From positions 1 to 52,730 of the forward strand of contig JBCBJZ010000004.1 in the NCBI GenBank assembly GCA_038522635.1: a DNA stretch of 52,730 nt. Direction: 5' to 3'. Made by a program: the position numbers and the translations under genes. This stretch comes from JBCBJZ01 sp038522635. Its GTDB lineage: Bacteria > Pseudomonadota > Alphaproteobacteria > Rhizobiales > Hyphomicrobiaceae. Positions within the stretch are counted from its first letter, which is position 1; each line of letters opens with the position of its first letter. Under the pieces are notes generated by a model. The model was not told the DNA's origin. It saw nothing but the letters and a program-made list of their open reading frames with translations, and searched no databases. Below, piece by piece: positions 17,060-25,939 of this stretch.

Positions 17060-17758
17060 TCAGGTGTCCAAAAACGTTGTAAATTCGTCGACGTCGGCCC
17101 GCTCCGTGCGAAGCGAATTTTCCTTCGCGCTCCAATCGGCATAGCCCAGCGCCATGCCGGAAATCAGCACCTCATCATCGGGAATCGCCAACGCATCGTG
17201 CACCTGACGCCCATGGTGCAACCACGCCGCCTGCGGGCAGGTCTCAAGGCCGTAGCCGCGTGCCGCCAACATCACCGACTGCATGTAAAGGCCTAAGTCG
17301 ATCCACGAGCCATAGACCCAGCGTTTGTCCATCGTGAAGAACAGGCCGACCGGCGCGCCGAAGAGTTCAAAGTTGCGCAACACCTGCGCGAAACGCCCCG
17401 CCTTGTCATCGCGCGCGATCCCCATCAGCGCGTAGAGATCGTAACCGACCTTTCGGCGGCGGCTTTGGAAAGGTTCCCACCACCGTTCCGGCGCATAGGC
17501 GTATTCCTGCGTGGTTTCGCCCGCTTTCGCCGCCGCGATCACGGCATCGCAGACCCGTTCGCGTGCAGCACCCGTCGCGACGTAAACCTTCCAGGGTTGG
17601 GAGTTGGTGCCGGAGGCGGCCCGCGCCGCGTCGCTTAAGATGCGCCGGATGGTTTCTTGCTCCACCGGATCGCTCAGGAAGCGCCGCACGGACTTGCGCC
17701 CGCGGATCGCCTCGAGCACGCCCAGGGTTGCCGCGTCAGAAGGAGCGATGTCGCTCAT
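17060..17758 (-). CDS. Nitroreductase-family FMN-dependent oxidoreductase
   Basis: A 232-aa protein. The FMN-binding N-terminus is AIRGRKSVRRFLSDPV, then ASGTNSQPWKVYVATG, and the C-terminal PDDEVLISGMALGYADW stretch is the usual second FMN contact. Homologues reduce nitroaromatics, quinones or flavins with NAD(P)H as dimers. It lies 61 bp upstream of the aminotransferase in the same direction and may share its transcript. The physiological substrate is unknown. Confidence 0.88.
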   Translation of the reverse strand: MSDIAPSDAATLGVLEAIRGRKSVRRFLSDPVEQETIRRILSDAARAASGTNSQPWKVYVATGAARERVCDAVIAAAKAGETTQEYAYAPERWWEPFQSRRRKVGYDLYALMGIARDDKAGRFAQVLRNFELFGAPVGLFFTMDKRWVYGSWIDLGLYMQSVMLAARGYGLETCPQAAWLHHGRQVHDALAIPDDEVLISGMALGYADWSAKENSLRTERADVDEFTTFLDT

Positions 17759-18016
17759 GGCCGGTCCTCGCTTTATTCAAAATTCAATGCGCCTTGGGTG
17801 GGCAGCACCGAAGGCGATAGATGAACGATCTCTGGCGGTCGCTTGGTTTTCAAGGCATCATCGTGCCCGGCGATGGGCATCGAGGCTCTACACGATGGGT
17901 GGAGCCTCGGCCACCCTTTGACGCGGCGAACCTGACGCGGAGGCGCGGCGATGCTGACGCGGATGCGCCGCGCGCGCCACCGTTTGCCCGCTTGATCCCT
18001 GACCAACGAGGCTGCC

Positions 18017-18661
18017 ATGGCGCACATGCCCTCCCCCGAAGAGATTATCGCCTTGCGCAAACTGGGCGCAGCAACGCTCTATGAAGCGCAAGGCTCAGGC
18101 GCGCTTAACCCGGCGATCAAACCGCTGCGCACCGCCACACGGATGGCCGGCCCCGCCCTGACCGTGCGTGTTCCCCCCGGCGACAACCTCGCGCTGCACT
18201 ACGCGATCACACGGGCCCGGGCCGACCAAATCCTTGTGGTGGATTACGGCGCGCACCTCGATGTGGCGGTGACCGGTGATGTGATGGTGGCGGGCTGTCA
18301 GGCGCGCGGTGTTGCGGGCATGGTGGTCGACGGCGCGGTGCGCGATGCCGATGAAATCGCGGCCATGGGCTTTGCGATGTTCGCGCGTGGCCTTTCCATC
18401 GTGGGGCCGAAAAAGGAGCAAGGCGGCAGCGTTGGTGAGCCGATCACCTGCGGTGGCGTGCGCATCGAGTCAGGCGACATCATCGTCGGCGACAGCGATG
18501 GCGTGGTGGCGATCGCCAAGGACGCTTGGCCCGAAGTGCTCGCGGCCGCGCAAGCGCGCGAGGCACGCGAAGCCAACGTCAAGAGCGCTTTGGCCCAAGG
18601 CGAAACGACGGTGGCTTTGATGGGTCTTGAAGGCAAGTTGCGGGATGTCGGGCTCGTATAG
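18017..18661 (+). CDS. RraA-family CHA aldolase/oxaloacetate decarboxylase-like protein 2
   Basis: A 214-aa paralogue of RraA-1. It shows LRKLGAATLYEAQG, GPALTVRVPPGDNLALHYAI, QILVVDYGAHLDVAVTGDVM and GMVVDGAVRDADEIAAMGFAMFARG, with the same Arg-Asp pair. The GDN and GD-M motifs and the C-terminal EGKLRDVGLV tail are closer to CHA aldolases (LigK/ProA type) than to the RNase E regulator. In protocatechuate meta-cleavage such an enzyme splits CHA into pyruvate and oxaloacetate, but no ring-cleavage gene is adjacent. The start could also be the Met three codons in. The 258 bp before it hold no gene. Confidence 0.85.
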   Translation: MAHMPSPEEIIALRKLGAATLYEAQGSGALNPAIKPLRTATRMAGPALTVRVPPGDNLALHYAITRARADQILVVDYGAHLDVAVTGDVMVAGCQARGVAGMVVDGAVRDADEIAAMGFAMFARGLSIVGPKKEQGGSVGEPITCGGVRIESGDIIVGDSDGVVAIAKDAWPEVLAAAQAREAREANVKSALAQGETTVALMGLEGKLRDVGLV

Positions 18662-18705
18662 CGTGAGATGTCGTGCGGGGGTGCGCAGGTGCGGGATCAG
18701 TCCTT

Positions 18706-18747
18706 GCGAACAGATCTGGGCGAACAGATCTCGGCGAACAGACCTCG
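18706..18747 (+). repeat. Three perfect-length 14-bp tandem direct repeats
   Basis: GCGAACAGATCTGG, GCGAACAGATCTCG and GCGAACAGACCTCG follow each other without spacer, ending 27 bases before the ATG of the E1-like gene. They could be activator half-sites or an effect of replication slippage in the leader. Confidence 0.6.
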
Positions 18748-18774
18748 GGTCAGAGCCGTTGAGGGCGCGTCACC

Positions 18775-21522
18775 ATGAAGGATGATGATAACGCGCCGCT
18801 CGAGCCTAGCCCGCTGATCGCGATCGGCGGCGACCCGGGCGCGTTGGAGGCGATGTTCGCGCGCGGGGCTGCGAAAGGAGCAAGAGGCGCGAGCGGCCCG
18901 GCAAAAAAGACAAGCGGGGCCGGCGTGTTGGCACAAGTCCCACCGGACACGCACGGCGGTCAGGCTGCGCATATCGCCATGGAGGCCTGTCGCGACGCCT
19001 ACCGCCAGCACGGCCATCGCGCGGCCGCCCTTGACCCGCTCAGCCTCGCGCGTCCCGCTGCCCCTTCGGCGCTCGATCCAGCCCGCTATGGCCTTGCGGG
19101 GCAGCAGTACGAACCGTTCATCGAAAGCCTGCGTCAACAATATTGCGGCTCCATCGGATGGGACGTCGCGGCCGTTGACGATGACGCGCGCGCCGCATGG
19201 CTCTTCGCGCAAGCCGAGGCCGCGCCCCAACCTCCTGACACGGCAACCGCGCAGGCGCTGAGCGCTTTGCTCACCCGCGCGCAGGCCTTCGAAAGCGGTC
19301 TCAACGCGCGCATTCCCGGTGGCAAACTGTTCGGTCTCGGCGGCGCGGAGACGTTCCTGGTCGCGCTCGAAACGATCCTTGCGGTGAGCGTCGCAGAAGG
19401 CGCCCGCGATGTGGTCATCGGCGGCATGCACCGCGGCCGCTTTGCCATGTTGGCAACCGTTATGGGCAAGCCGCTGAGCGCTCTGGTCGCGGAGATCCTC
19501 GGCACACCGGCGGTGCCCGATGGCCTAGGCGTCTCGTCCGACGTCTCCTACCATCTGGGTTACAGCGGCACCCGCCAGATCGCCGGTCACGACGTGACGC
19601 TATCGGTCTCGCCGCACCCTTCACATTTGCAATTGACGCCGGTGATCGCGCAGGGGCGCGCCTGGGCCCGCCAGCAACGCGTGCTGGCCGCGCAGACGCC
19701 CGACGGCGAGAGCGCGAACACCGCCGACTCTCGCCAGCGCGCGCGCCAGCAAGCGCAACGCCAGGTGCTGCCGCTGCTCCTGCACACGGATGCAAGCTTT
19801 GCCGGCCAGGGGCTCGTTGCGGAGATGCTGCAGCTCTCCGCCTTGCCGCCCTTCAACGTCGGCGGCAGCATCCACGTGGTGATCAACAACCAGATCGGCT
19901 TCACAACGCCGGCGGACGAAGCGCGCTCGGCTGCCACGCCCACCCGCGTTGCCGCCATGATCGGCGCGCCCGTGTTGCGCGTGAACGGCGATGATGTCGA
20001 CGCGGTGTGGCGCGCGGCCCACGTTGCCGCGCGTTACCGTGCTGCCTTTGCCCGCGACTGCCTCTTGGAAATCGTTTGCTACCGCCGCCCCGGGCACAAC
20101 GAGATCGATGAGCCACGGTTCACACAGCCACGCATGATGGCCGCGATCGATGCGCGCACGCCCATCGCAGAGCGCTATGCGGCGCAGTTGACGCAAGCCG
20201 GCCAGCCGCCGCCCAGCGCGGCCACGGCCGCAGCCATCGATGCCGCACTCGCCGATGCGTTTGCCGCCGCGCCGAGCCGGGTCACCAACGATGCCGATCG
20301 CTTCGACGGCGTCTGGCGCGGCTATCGCACCGGCACCGCGGCTGACCTGTTGGCGCCGCCTGCCACCGGCATCGACCGCGCCCACCTGCGCGCGCTTGGC
20401 CATGCGCTCACCACACTTCCCGACGGGTTCAACGCCCATCCCAAGGTGGCCCGCTTCCTGCGCGAACGGCGCGGCAGCATCGACGAGGGTGAGGGGATCA
20501 CGTGGGCGACAGCCGAAGCGCTCGCCTTCGCGTCACTGCTTGAAGACGGGGTGCCGGTACGGTTCGGGGGGCAAGACGCGTTGCGCGGCGCGTTCACGCA
20601 ACGCCATCTTACGGTGCACGATCAGGCGACCGGCGCCCGCCATCAGGTGTTCGACACCATCGCCAGAGGCACCGCTCGAACGCTGCACAACACGCCGCTC
20701 ATCGAGAACGCCGTCCTGTGTTTTGAATACGGCGTCTCGCTCGCCGACCCGCGGCGGCTGACGGTGTGGGAAGCGCAATTCGGCGAGTTCCTCAACGTGG
20801 CGCAAGCCGTCTTCGACCAGGCGATCGCGTGCGGCGAGGATCGCTGGTTGCGCTCAAGTGGCCTGGTGATGATGCTGCCACACGGGCTCGACGGCGGCGG
20901 TCCGGACCACTCGACCGCGCGCCCTGAACGCCTGCTCGCAGCCTGCGCTGATGCCAACATCGCCCTGGTCAACGCCTCCACACCGGCCAACTTGTTTCAC
21001 GCGCTGCGCCGGCAGGTTCATGCGCCCTATCGCAAGCCGCTGGCGCTGCTGACGCCGAAGTTTCTGCTGCGCCATAAGACCTGCGTGTCCGATCTCGCTT
21101 CCTTCGAGCCCGGCACGCGGTTTGAGCCGTTGTTGGCGCCCGTGCTGAGCGATGAAGCGCTTAAGCGCGTTGAACGCGTGATCATCACCACGGGCAAAGT
21201 GGCGCACCTGCTGGCTGCCGCGGTGACCGCAAAAGGCCTTGCCGCGCGCATTGCGATCGTGCGCGTTGAACAACTGCACCCGTTCCCGACCGCAGCGCTC
21301 AAACGCGCATTGGGGGCGCTCATGCACGCAGAAGCTGTATGGGTGGAGGAAGAACCAGCCAACATGGGCTACCACCTGCATATCGCCTCCGCGCTTGCGC
21401 AAGCGTGCGGTAGGCCGGTGCGCCGGATCGGGCGCCCGGGTGTTGCGACACCGGCCGTGGGGGTCAAGGCTTGGCATCAGGCGCAAGAGGCGCAGGTGAT
21501 CGAGACGGCGCTCGCCCTTTGA
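18775..21522 (+). CDS. Stand-alone 2-oxoglutarate dehydrogenase E1-like ThDP enzyme
   Basis: A 915-aa protein covering the SucA/KGD catalytic core from about residue 62: RQHGHRAAALDPL, QYCGSIGWDV, GGMHRGRFAML, SSDVSYHLGYSG, PHPSHLQLTPVIAQGRAWARQQ, HTDASFAGQGLVAEM, VVINNQIGFTT, CYRRPGHNEIDEP and LPHGLDGGGPDHSTARPERLL. The family decarboxylates 2-oxo acids with thiamine diphosphate and passes the acyl group to E2 lipoyl. Differences from typical SucA are GDAA to TDAS, RRHGHNE to RRPGHNE, and loss of the N-terminal segment that binds E2. No sucB or lpd gene follows, so this is likely a second paralogue, perhaps for 2-oxoadipate or a carboligase, not the Krebs-cycle subunit. Confidence 0.85.
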   Translation: MKDDDNAPLEPSPLIAIGGDPGALEAMFARGAAKGARGASGPAKKTSGAGVLAQVPPDTHGGQAAHIAMEACRDAYRQHGHRAAALDPLSLARPAAPSALDPARYGLAGQQYEPFIESLRQQYCGSIGWDVAAVDDDARAAWLFAQAEAAPQPPDTATAQALSALLTRAQAFESGLNARIPGGKLFGLGGAETFLVALETILAVSVAEGARDVVIGGMHRGRFAMLATVMGKPLSALVAEILGTPAVPDGLGVSSDVSYHLGYSGTRQIAGHDVTLSVSPHPSHLQLTPVIAQGRAWARQQRVLAAQTPDGESANTADSRQRARQQAQRQVLPLLLHTDASFAGQGLVAEMLQLSALPPFNVGGSIHVVINNQIGFTTPADEARSAATPTRVAAMIGAPVLRVNGDDVDAVWRAAHVAARYRAAFARDCLLEIVCYRRPGHNEIDEPRFTQPRMMAAIDARTPIAERYAAQLTQAGQPPPSAATAAAIDAALADAFAAAPSRVTNDADRFDGVWRGYRTGTAADLLAPPATGIDRAHLRALGHALTTLPDGFNAHPKVARFLRERRGSIDEGEGITWATAEALAFASLLEDGVPVRFGGQDALRGAFTQRHLTVHDQATGARHQVFDTIARGTARTLHNTPLIENAVLCFEYGVSLADPRRLTVWEAQFGEFLNVAQAVFDQAIACGEDRWLRSSGLVMMLPHGLDGGGPDHSTARPERLLAACADANIALVNASTPANLFHALRRQVHAPYRKPLALLTPKFLLRHKTCVSDLASFEPGTRFEPLLAPVLSDEALKRVERVIITTGKVAHLLAAAVTAKGLAARIAIVRVEQLHPFPTAALKRALGALMHAEAVWVEEEPANMGYHLHIASALAQACGRPVRRIGRPGVATPAVGVKAWHQAQEAQVIETALAL

Positions 21523-21717
21523 CGCGAGATCATCGGCCGATCCGCATAACGCCGACCCCATGGTGAGGCGGGCCTATGGTGAGGCGAGAACGCGTGAAGG
21601 TTGTCGGCAAACCTCGCATCCAGCCCCACAACCGACTACCTTTAGGGTAAGAATGTGCACATAAGGCTGGGTGTGCCAGGCTGGGTGCGCCGCGCTTTCC
21701 CGATCGTGAGGACCTGC

Positions 21718-23010
21718 ATGCAAATCGTCGACCGGCGGCTCAACCCGCAGTCCAAAAGCCTCGGCAACCGCCAGCGCTTCATGCGCCGGGCGAAGGCGGA
21801 AATCCGCGAGGCGGTGAAAGAGGCACTGCAAAAGCGCAAGATCGCCGACCTTCACGGCGGTGAACAGATCACGATCCGCTCAAAGTCGCTGCGTGAGCCG
21901 TCTTTCGGCCTCAGCCGTGACACCGGCGAGCGCGATTACGTCCTGCCGGGCAACCGCGATTTCCAGGTTGGCGATGAAATCCCCAAGCCCGACAAGGGCG
22001 GCGGCAAAGGCGGGCGCAAGGGCTCGCCCGACGGCGAAGGTCAAGACGATTTCACCTTCACCCTGACGAAGGATGAGTTCCTCGACATGTTCTTTGAGGA
22101 CCTGTTCCTGCCCAACCTCGTCAAGACGAAGCTGAAGAACCTGAAATCGCCGACGCCGCAGCGGGCGGGCTTCCAGACGGATGGTTCCCCTTCAAGGCTC
22201 AACCACGTGCGCACCATGCGTCGTTCGCTGGCGCGTCGTCAGGCGCTTGGCCGTCCCAGCGAAGCCAAGATCAAGCTCGCTGAAGAAGCGCTTGCCGCCG
22301 CCGAGGCTAAAGACCCGCGCGACAACGCTGAAGTCGAGGCTCTGCGCTCGCGCCTGGAGCATCTGAAGCGCCTGCGCAAATCGATCGCCTTCATCGACCC
22401 ACTTGACCTGCAGTTCAACCGCTTTGAACGGGTCCCCAAGCCGACCACCCAGGCGGTGATGTTCTGCCTGATGGACGCCTCAGCTTCGATGACGCAGACG
22501 CTGAAGGACCTCGCCAAACGTTTCTTCATGCTGCTGCATGTGTTCCTGTCCAAGCACTACCGCGAGGTCGATATCGTCTTCATCCGCCACACCTCGCGCG
22601 CAGCTGAGGTGGACGAGCAGACGTTCTTCTACGGCGATGAAACGGGCGGCACGATCGTCTCGACAGCATTTGATGAAATGATGCGGGTGGTCGCCGAGCG
22701 CTATCCACCGGCCGATTGGAACATCTATGCCGCGCAAGCGTCCGACGGAGACAACTTCTACGAGGACACCAACCGTTGCCTCGACCTGCTTGAAAACCAC
22801 GTCCTGCCGGTCTGCCAGTACTTCGCCTACATCCAAGTCCACGACGAGGACTACATGGTGATGGCGGATGACAGCCCGCTATGGTCGGGCTATGGCAACT
22901 TGGTGGACGTGCATCCCAACTTCGCGATGCGGCAGGTGTCATCACCGATCGACATCTACCCGGTGTTCCACGATCTGTTCTCCAAAAGCGGCACGGAGGC
23001 TGCGAGCTGA
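21718..23010 (+). CDS. yeaH: YeaH/YhbH (UPF0229) family protein with a VWA-like domain
   Basis: A 430-aa protein starting MQIVDRRLNPQSKSLGNRQRFMRR, the standard family N-terminus, with a GAGG sequence before the ATG; an upstream ATG is ignored for that reason. A basic, Gly/Lys-rich segment near residue 100 (DKGGGKGGRKG) is followed by a coiled-coil-like KLAEEALAAAEAK stretch and a von Willebrand-type MIDAS motif FCLMDASASMTQTL. The E. coli homologue is co-transcribed with the kinase gene yeaG/prkA and is linked to stress and nitrogen-starvation survival. The stop overlaps the SpoVR start (TGATG). Confidence 0.92.
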   Translation: MQIVDRRLNPQSKSLGNRQRFMRRAKAEIREAVKEALQKRKIADLHGGEQITIRSKSLREPSFGLSRDTGERDYVLPGNRDFQVGDEIPKPDKGGGKGGRKGSPDGEGQDDFTFTLTKDEFLDMFFEDLFLPNLVKTKLKNLKSPTPQRAGFQTDGSPSRLNHVRTMRRSLARRQALGRPSEAKIKLAEEALAAAEAKDPRDNAEVEALRSRLEHLKRLRKSIAFIDPLDLQFNRFERVPKPTTQAVMFCLMDASASMTQTLKDLAKRFFMLLHVFLSKHYREVDIVFIRHTSRAAEVDEQTFFYGDETGGTIVSTAFDEMMRVVAERYPPADWNIYAAQASDGDNFYEDTNRCLDLLENHVLPVCQYFAYIQVHDEDYMVMADDSPLWSGYGNLVDVHPNFAMRQVSSPIDIYPVFHDLFSKSGTEAAS

Positions 23011-24575
23011 TGGCACTGGCCGATCAACCGACCGCGCGGACTGGGGGGCGCGGGCGTCCACTGTTTGAAGGCTCGGAGTGGAATTTCGACCTGCTCAAGA
23101 CCGTGCACGACGCGATCGAGGAGATCGCCGTCGACGAGATGGGGCTCGACATCTACGCCAACCAGATCGAGGTGATCACGGCGGAGCAAATGCTCGACGC
23201 TTACTCCTCGATCGGCATGCCACTGATGTACCGTCACTGGTCGTTCGGTAAGCGTTTCGCGCATGATCAGGCCGCTTACCGCAAGGGCTACCGATCGCTC
23301 GCCTTCGAGATCGTGATCAACTCCGACCCCTGCATCTCCTACGTGATGGAAGAAAACTCCATCACCATGCAGACGCTCGTCCTCGCGCATGCCGCCTTCG
23401 GCCACAACCACTTCTTCAAGAACAACTACCAGTTCCGCCAGTGGACGCAGGCCGACCACATCCTCGACTATCTGGCCTTCGCCAAGGCTTACGTGTCCGA
23501 TTGCGAGGAGCGCTACGGGCAGGAGGCCGTCGAAACGATCCTCGACAGCGCGCACGCGTTGATGAACCACGGCATCTCACGGCAGATCAAACCGCGCGCG
23601 CGCAATGCTGAAAAGCGCGATCGCGAGCGTGCAGCCGCCCGCCGCCAGTACGAAGAAGAAACCTACGATGATCTGTGGCGCACGCTGCCGCAGCGCATGG
23701 CGAGCGGCAATGGGCCGAGCAAGCCGGCGAAAGCGGAGCATCGCTCGCTCGGTCTGCCGGAAGAAAACCTGCTCTACTTCTTGGAGAAGAACGCGCCTAA
23801 GCTGCAGGACTGGCAGCGCGAACTGATCCGGATCGTGCGCTCGCTTGCCCAGTATTTCTATCCGCAGCGCCAGACGAAGGTGATGAACGAAGGCTGCGCC
23901 ACGTTCGTGCACTACGAAATCATGAACCGCATGTACGAGCGCGGCCAGCTCACCGAAGGGTCGATGCTGGAGTTCCTGCATTCGCATTCATCGGTTGTGT
24001 TCCAGCCCGATTTCCACGACCCGCGCTTTTCCGGCATGAACCCCTACGCGCTCGGCTTTGCGATGATGCGCGACATCCAGCGCATGTGCACGGATCCCAC
24101 CGAAGAGGACCGCCATTGGTTCCCCGATGTGGCCGGTAACGGCAAGCCGCTGGAGACGCTCAAGGAAGCCTGGCAGAACTACCGCGATGAGAGTTTCGTG
24201 CTGCAGTATTTGAGCCCGAAAGTGATGCGCGATTTCCATCTCTTCGCGCTCAACGACAAAGCGGACAACCGCTCTGTCAAAGTGACCTCGATCCATGATG
24301 AACGCGGCTATCGCGATGTGCGCCGCCGCCTGGCCGCCATGTACGATGTCGGCCACCAAGACGCTGATTTGCAGGTCATCGACGCCGATCTCAAAGGCTC
24401 CCGGCGGCTGGTGGTCGCCCACTACGCGCGCAACGGCATTTTGCTGGACAAGGCGCAGTCGGACGCCACGCTGCAGCATCTCACGCAGCTTTGGGGTTAC
24501 CGGGTCAAGCTGATCGAGATCGACCCGGCCAGCAACCGCACGCTACGCGAGCACGAATGCCTGCCGATGCCTTAG
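23010..24575 (+). CDS. SpoVR-family protein (YcgB-like)
   Basis: A 521-aa protein with the family hallmarks WNFDLLKTVHDAIEEIA, YANQIEVITAEQMLDAYSSIGMPLMYRHWSFGK, CISYVMEENSITMQTLVLAHAAFGHNHFFKNN, NEGCATFVHYEIMNRMYE and FLHSHSSVVFQP. It usually forms one operon with prkA and yeaH; here only yeaH precedes it. The biochemical role is unknown outside sporulation in Bacillus, where it affects spore cortex. The start was taken at the TGATG overlap. Its TAG stop is also the first TAG of a family A repeat, so translation ends exactly where the repeat begins. Confidence 0.94.
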   Translation: MALADQPTARTGGRGRPLFEGSEWNFDLLKTVHDAIEEIAVDEMGLDIYANQIEVITAEQMLDAYSSIGMPLMYRHWSFGKRFAHDQAAYRKGYRSLAFEIVINSDPCISYVMEENSITMQTLVLAHAAFGHNHFFKNNYQFRQWTQADHILDYLAFAKAYVSDCEERYGQEAVETILDSAHALMNHGISRQIKPRARNAEKRDRERAAARRQYEEETYDDLWRTLPQRMASGNGPSKPAKAEHRSLGLPEENLLYFLEKNAPKLQDWQRELIRIVRSLAQYFYPQRQTKVMNEGCATFVHYEIMNRMYERGQLTEGSMLEFLHSHSSVVFQPDFHDPRFSGMNPYALGFAMMRDIQRMCTDPTEEDRHWFPDVAGNGKPLETLKEAWQNYRDESFVLQYLSPKVMRDFHLFALNDKADNRSVKVTSIHDERGYRDVRRRLAAMYDVGHQDADLQVIDADLKGSRRLVVAHYARNGILLDKAQSDATLQHLTQLWGYRVKLIEIDPASNRTLREHECLPMP

Positions 24576-24680
24576 AGTTCATCCGCCTCAGGCTGACTCA
24601 CCTGAGGCGAAAGATGAACGGCAAAACAAAAACGTAGATGTCGGTTCTGCTTCGACCTGAAGCGAACCGGCTCTGGGGGT
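24573..24680 (-). repeat. Family A dispersed palindromic repeat, copy A2
   Basis: The reverse orientation of A1 and A3. It begins TAGAGTTCATCCGC at the spoVR stop codon, continues through CACCTGAGGCGAAAGATGAA and a linker matching the other copies, and ends with the second, less perfect palindrome TCGGTTCTGCTTC / GAAGCGAACCGGCTCT. It lies between two plus-strand genes, so it is not restricted to convergent gaps. Confidence 0.8.
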
Positions 24681-24762
24681 AGCGCGCACGCGTGATGGCC
24701 GCGCGGGCGATCAAGCCGGCACCGACCGAGAACGCGCCCGGACAGAAGGCTGGCGTGTGGGC

Positions 24763-25473
24763 ATGAAACGCGAGCGCCTAGGACCAACGTCAGCAGCGGA
24801 CGCTCTCCCGCCCCGCCGGACCTTCCGGTATGGACCGCCGATGGGGCCGCTTGAAGTGCTGCACCGTGACGATGACGTGCTCGTTCTCAACAAACCCAGC
24901 GGTCTGCTGAGCGTGCCTGGCAACAGGCCCGACCTCCTCGACAGCCTGGAGGGGCGTGCCAAAGCGCTTCACCCCACCGCAACGATCGTGCATCGCCTCG
25001 ATGGCGACACGTCTGGCGTGATGGTGATGGGCCTCCACCGCGCCGCCGTGCGCGCGCTTGGCCGACAGTTCGAAACCCGCGCGGTGTCCAAGACCTACGA
25101 AGCCATCGTCTGGGGTGACATGGCCGACGACGAAGGCGTGGTCGACCTACCGCTGCGCTGTGATTGGCCGAACCGACCGCGCCAAATGGTCGATCGTGGC
25201 GGTGGTAAACCCGCTTGGACGGCCTGGCGTAGAGAGGCGCGTTTGCCCGAACCCGCACGCACCCGCGTGGCGCTTCGTCCTACCACCGGGCGCTCGCATC
25301 AGTTGCGGGTTCATATGATGAGCCTCGGGCATCCGATCCTAGGCGATGCGTTCTACGCGGGCGACGATGCCTTCGATGCAGCGCCGCGCCTGCTCCTCCA
25401 CGCCCATCGTCTGACGTTCGCCCATCCGTTGGATGGGCGGCGCATGACGTTCACCGCGCCGGTCCCTTTCTAA
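24763..25473 (+). CDS. RluA-family rRNA/tRNA pseudouridine synthase
   Basis: About 236 aa if started at ATG 24763; GTG 24757 and ATG 24841 are alternatives, and the family core begins GPLEVLHRDDDVLVLNKPSGLLSVPG. The catalytic motif is VHRLDGDTSGVMV with the nucleophilic Asp in HRLDGD (usual form HRLDxxTSG), followed by KTYEAIVWG and RPTTGRSHQLRVHMMSLGHPILGD, all typical of RluA. RluA makes pseudouridine at 23S rRNA 746 and tRNA 32. No S4 domain is present, which fits RluA rather than RluC or RluD. The gene stands alone between two repeat elements. Confidence 0.9.
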   Translation: MKRERLGPTSAADALPPRRTFRYGPPMGPLEVLHRDDDVLVLNKPSGLLSVPGNRPDLLDSLEGRAKALHPTATIVHRLDGDTSGVMVMGLHRAAVRALGRQFETRAVSKTYEAIVWGDMADDEGVVDLPLRCDWPNRPRQMVDRGGGKPAWTAWRREARLPEPARTRVALRPTTGRSHQLRVHMMSLGHPILGDAFYAGDDAFDAAPRLLLHAHRLTFAHPLDGRRMTFTAPVPF

Positions 25474-25477
25474 GGCC

Positions 25478-25626
25478 AGAGCAACGGGCGCAAAGTGCGA
25501 GGCGCCGGCTTAAACACTCACGCCTTCCCATTGCGCCCAACGTTGCTCTGCACTTTAAGATTAGATCATCTTTGGGCGATTTCGGGCTCACCTGTGGTGA
25601 TCCCGATAAAGCGCCCGATGATCTAG
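25478..25626 (+). repeat. Family B dispersed repeat, copy B1 (149 bp)
   Basis: It begins AGAGCAACGGGCGCAAAG four bases after the rluA stop and ends GCGCCCGATGATCTAG. Two palindromes make up the unit: AGAGCAAC-GGGCGCAA ... TTGCGCCC-AACGTTGCTCT, then AGATCATC-TTTGGGCGAT ... CGCCCGATGATCT. The same 149-bp unit lies inverted at 28779-28927 with few differences. The rest of the gap to prfC (25627-25939) holds no gene; it is GC-rich with short palindromes such as CGATTGTTCGCCC / GGGTGACCGCGAACAATCG. Confidence 0.8.
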
Positions 25627-25939
25627 AGGCGCATCGATCATCCATGGTCGCATTCGACCTCACCGTCGATTGTTCGCCCCACCTAGGGTGACCGCGAACA
25701 ATCGCTCGACGATCGAAGCAGCGCTTGACGCAGCCGCGTTGAACTTCGACATAACGCGTGACGGGGTGATCTCCCGCCGGCACGAGCTGCCCTGGTGAAA
25801 GCGCGAACGTGCACAGCGCGCGGGCCGCTCCCTCAAACCCGATCAGCCCGGAAGGCCCTCTGAGAGCGTTGTAGAGCTCCCGAAGACGGCCCACCCGGCT
25901 TTTGCAAACACCGTCCAAGAGACTGGCCAAGAGACCGCT

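Noticed and set aside
19621..20439. Minus-strand open frame inside the E1-like gene
   Set aside because: No motif, low complexity in Arg/Gly, and fully covered by the E1-like coding sequence.
24573..25626. Repeats A2 and B1 as ends of one transposon around rluA
   Set aside because: The two repeats belong to different families with different ends, and the enclosed gene is a housekeeping-type RNA modification enzyme.
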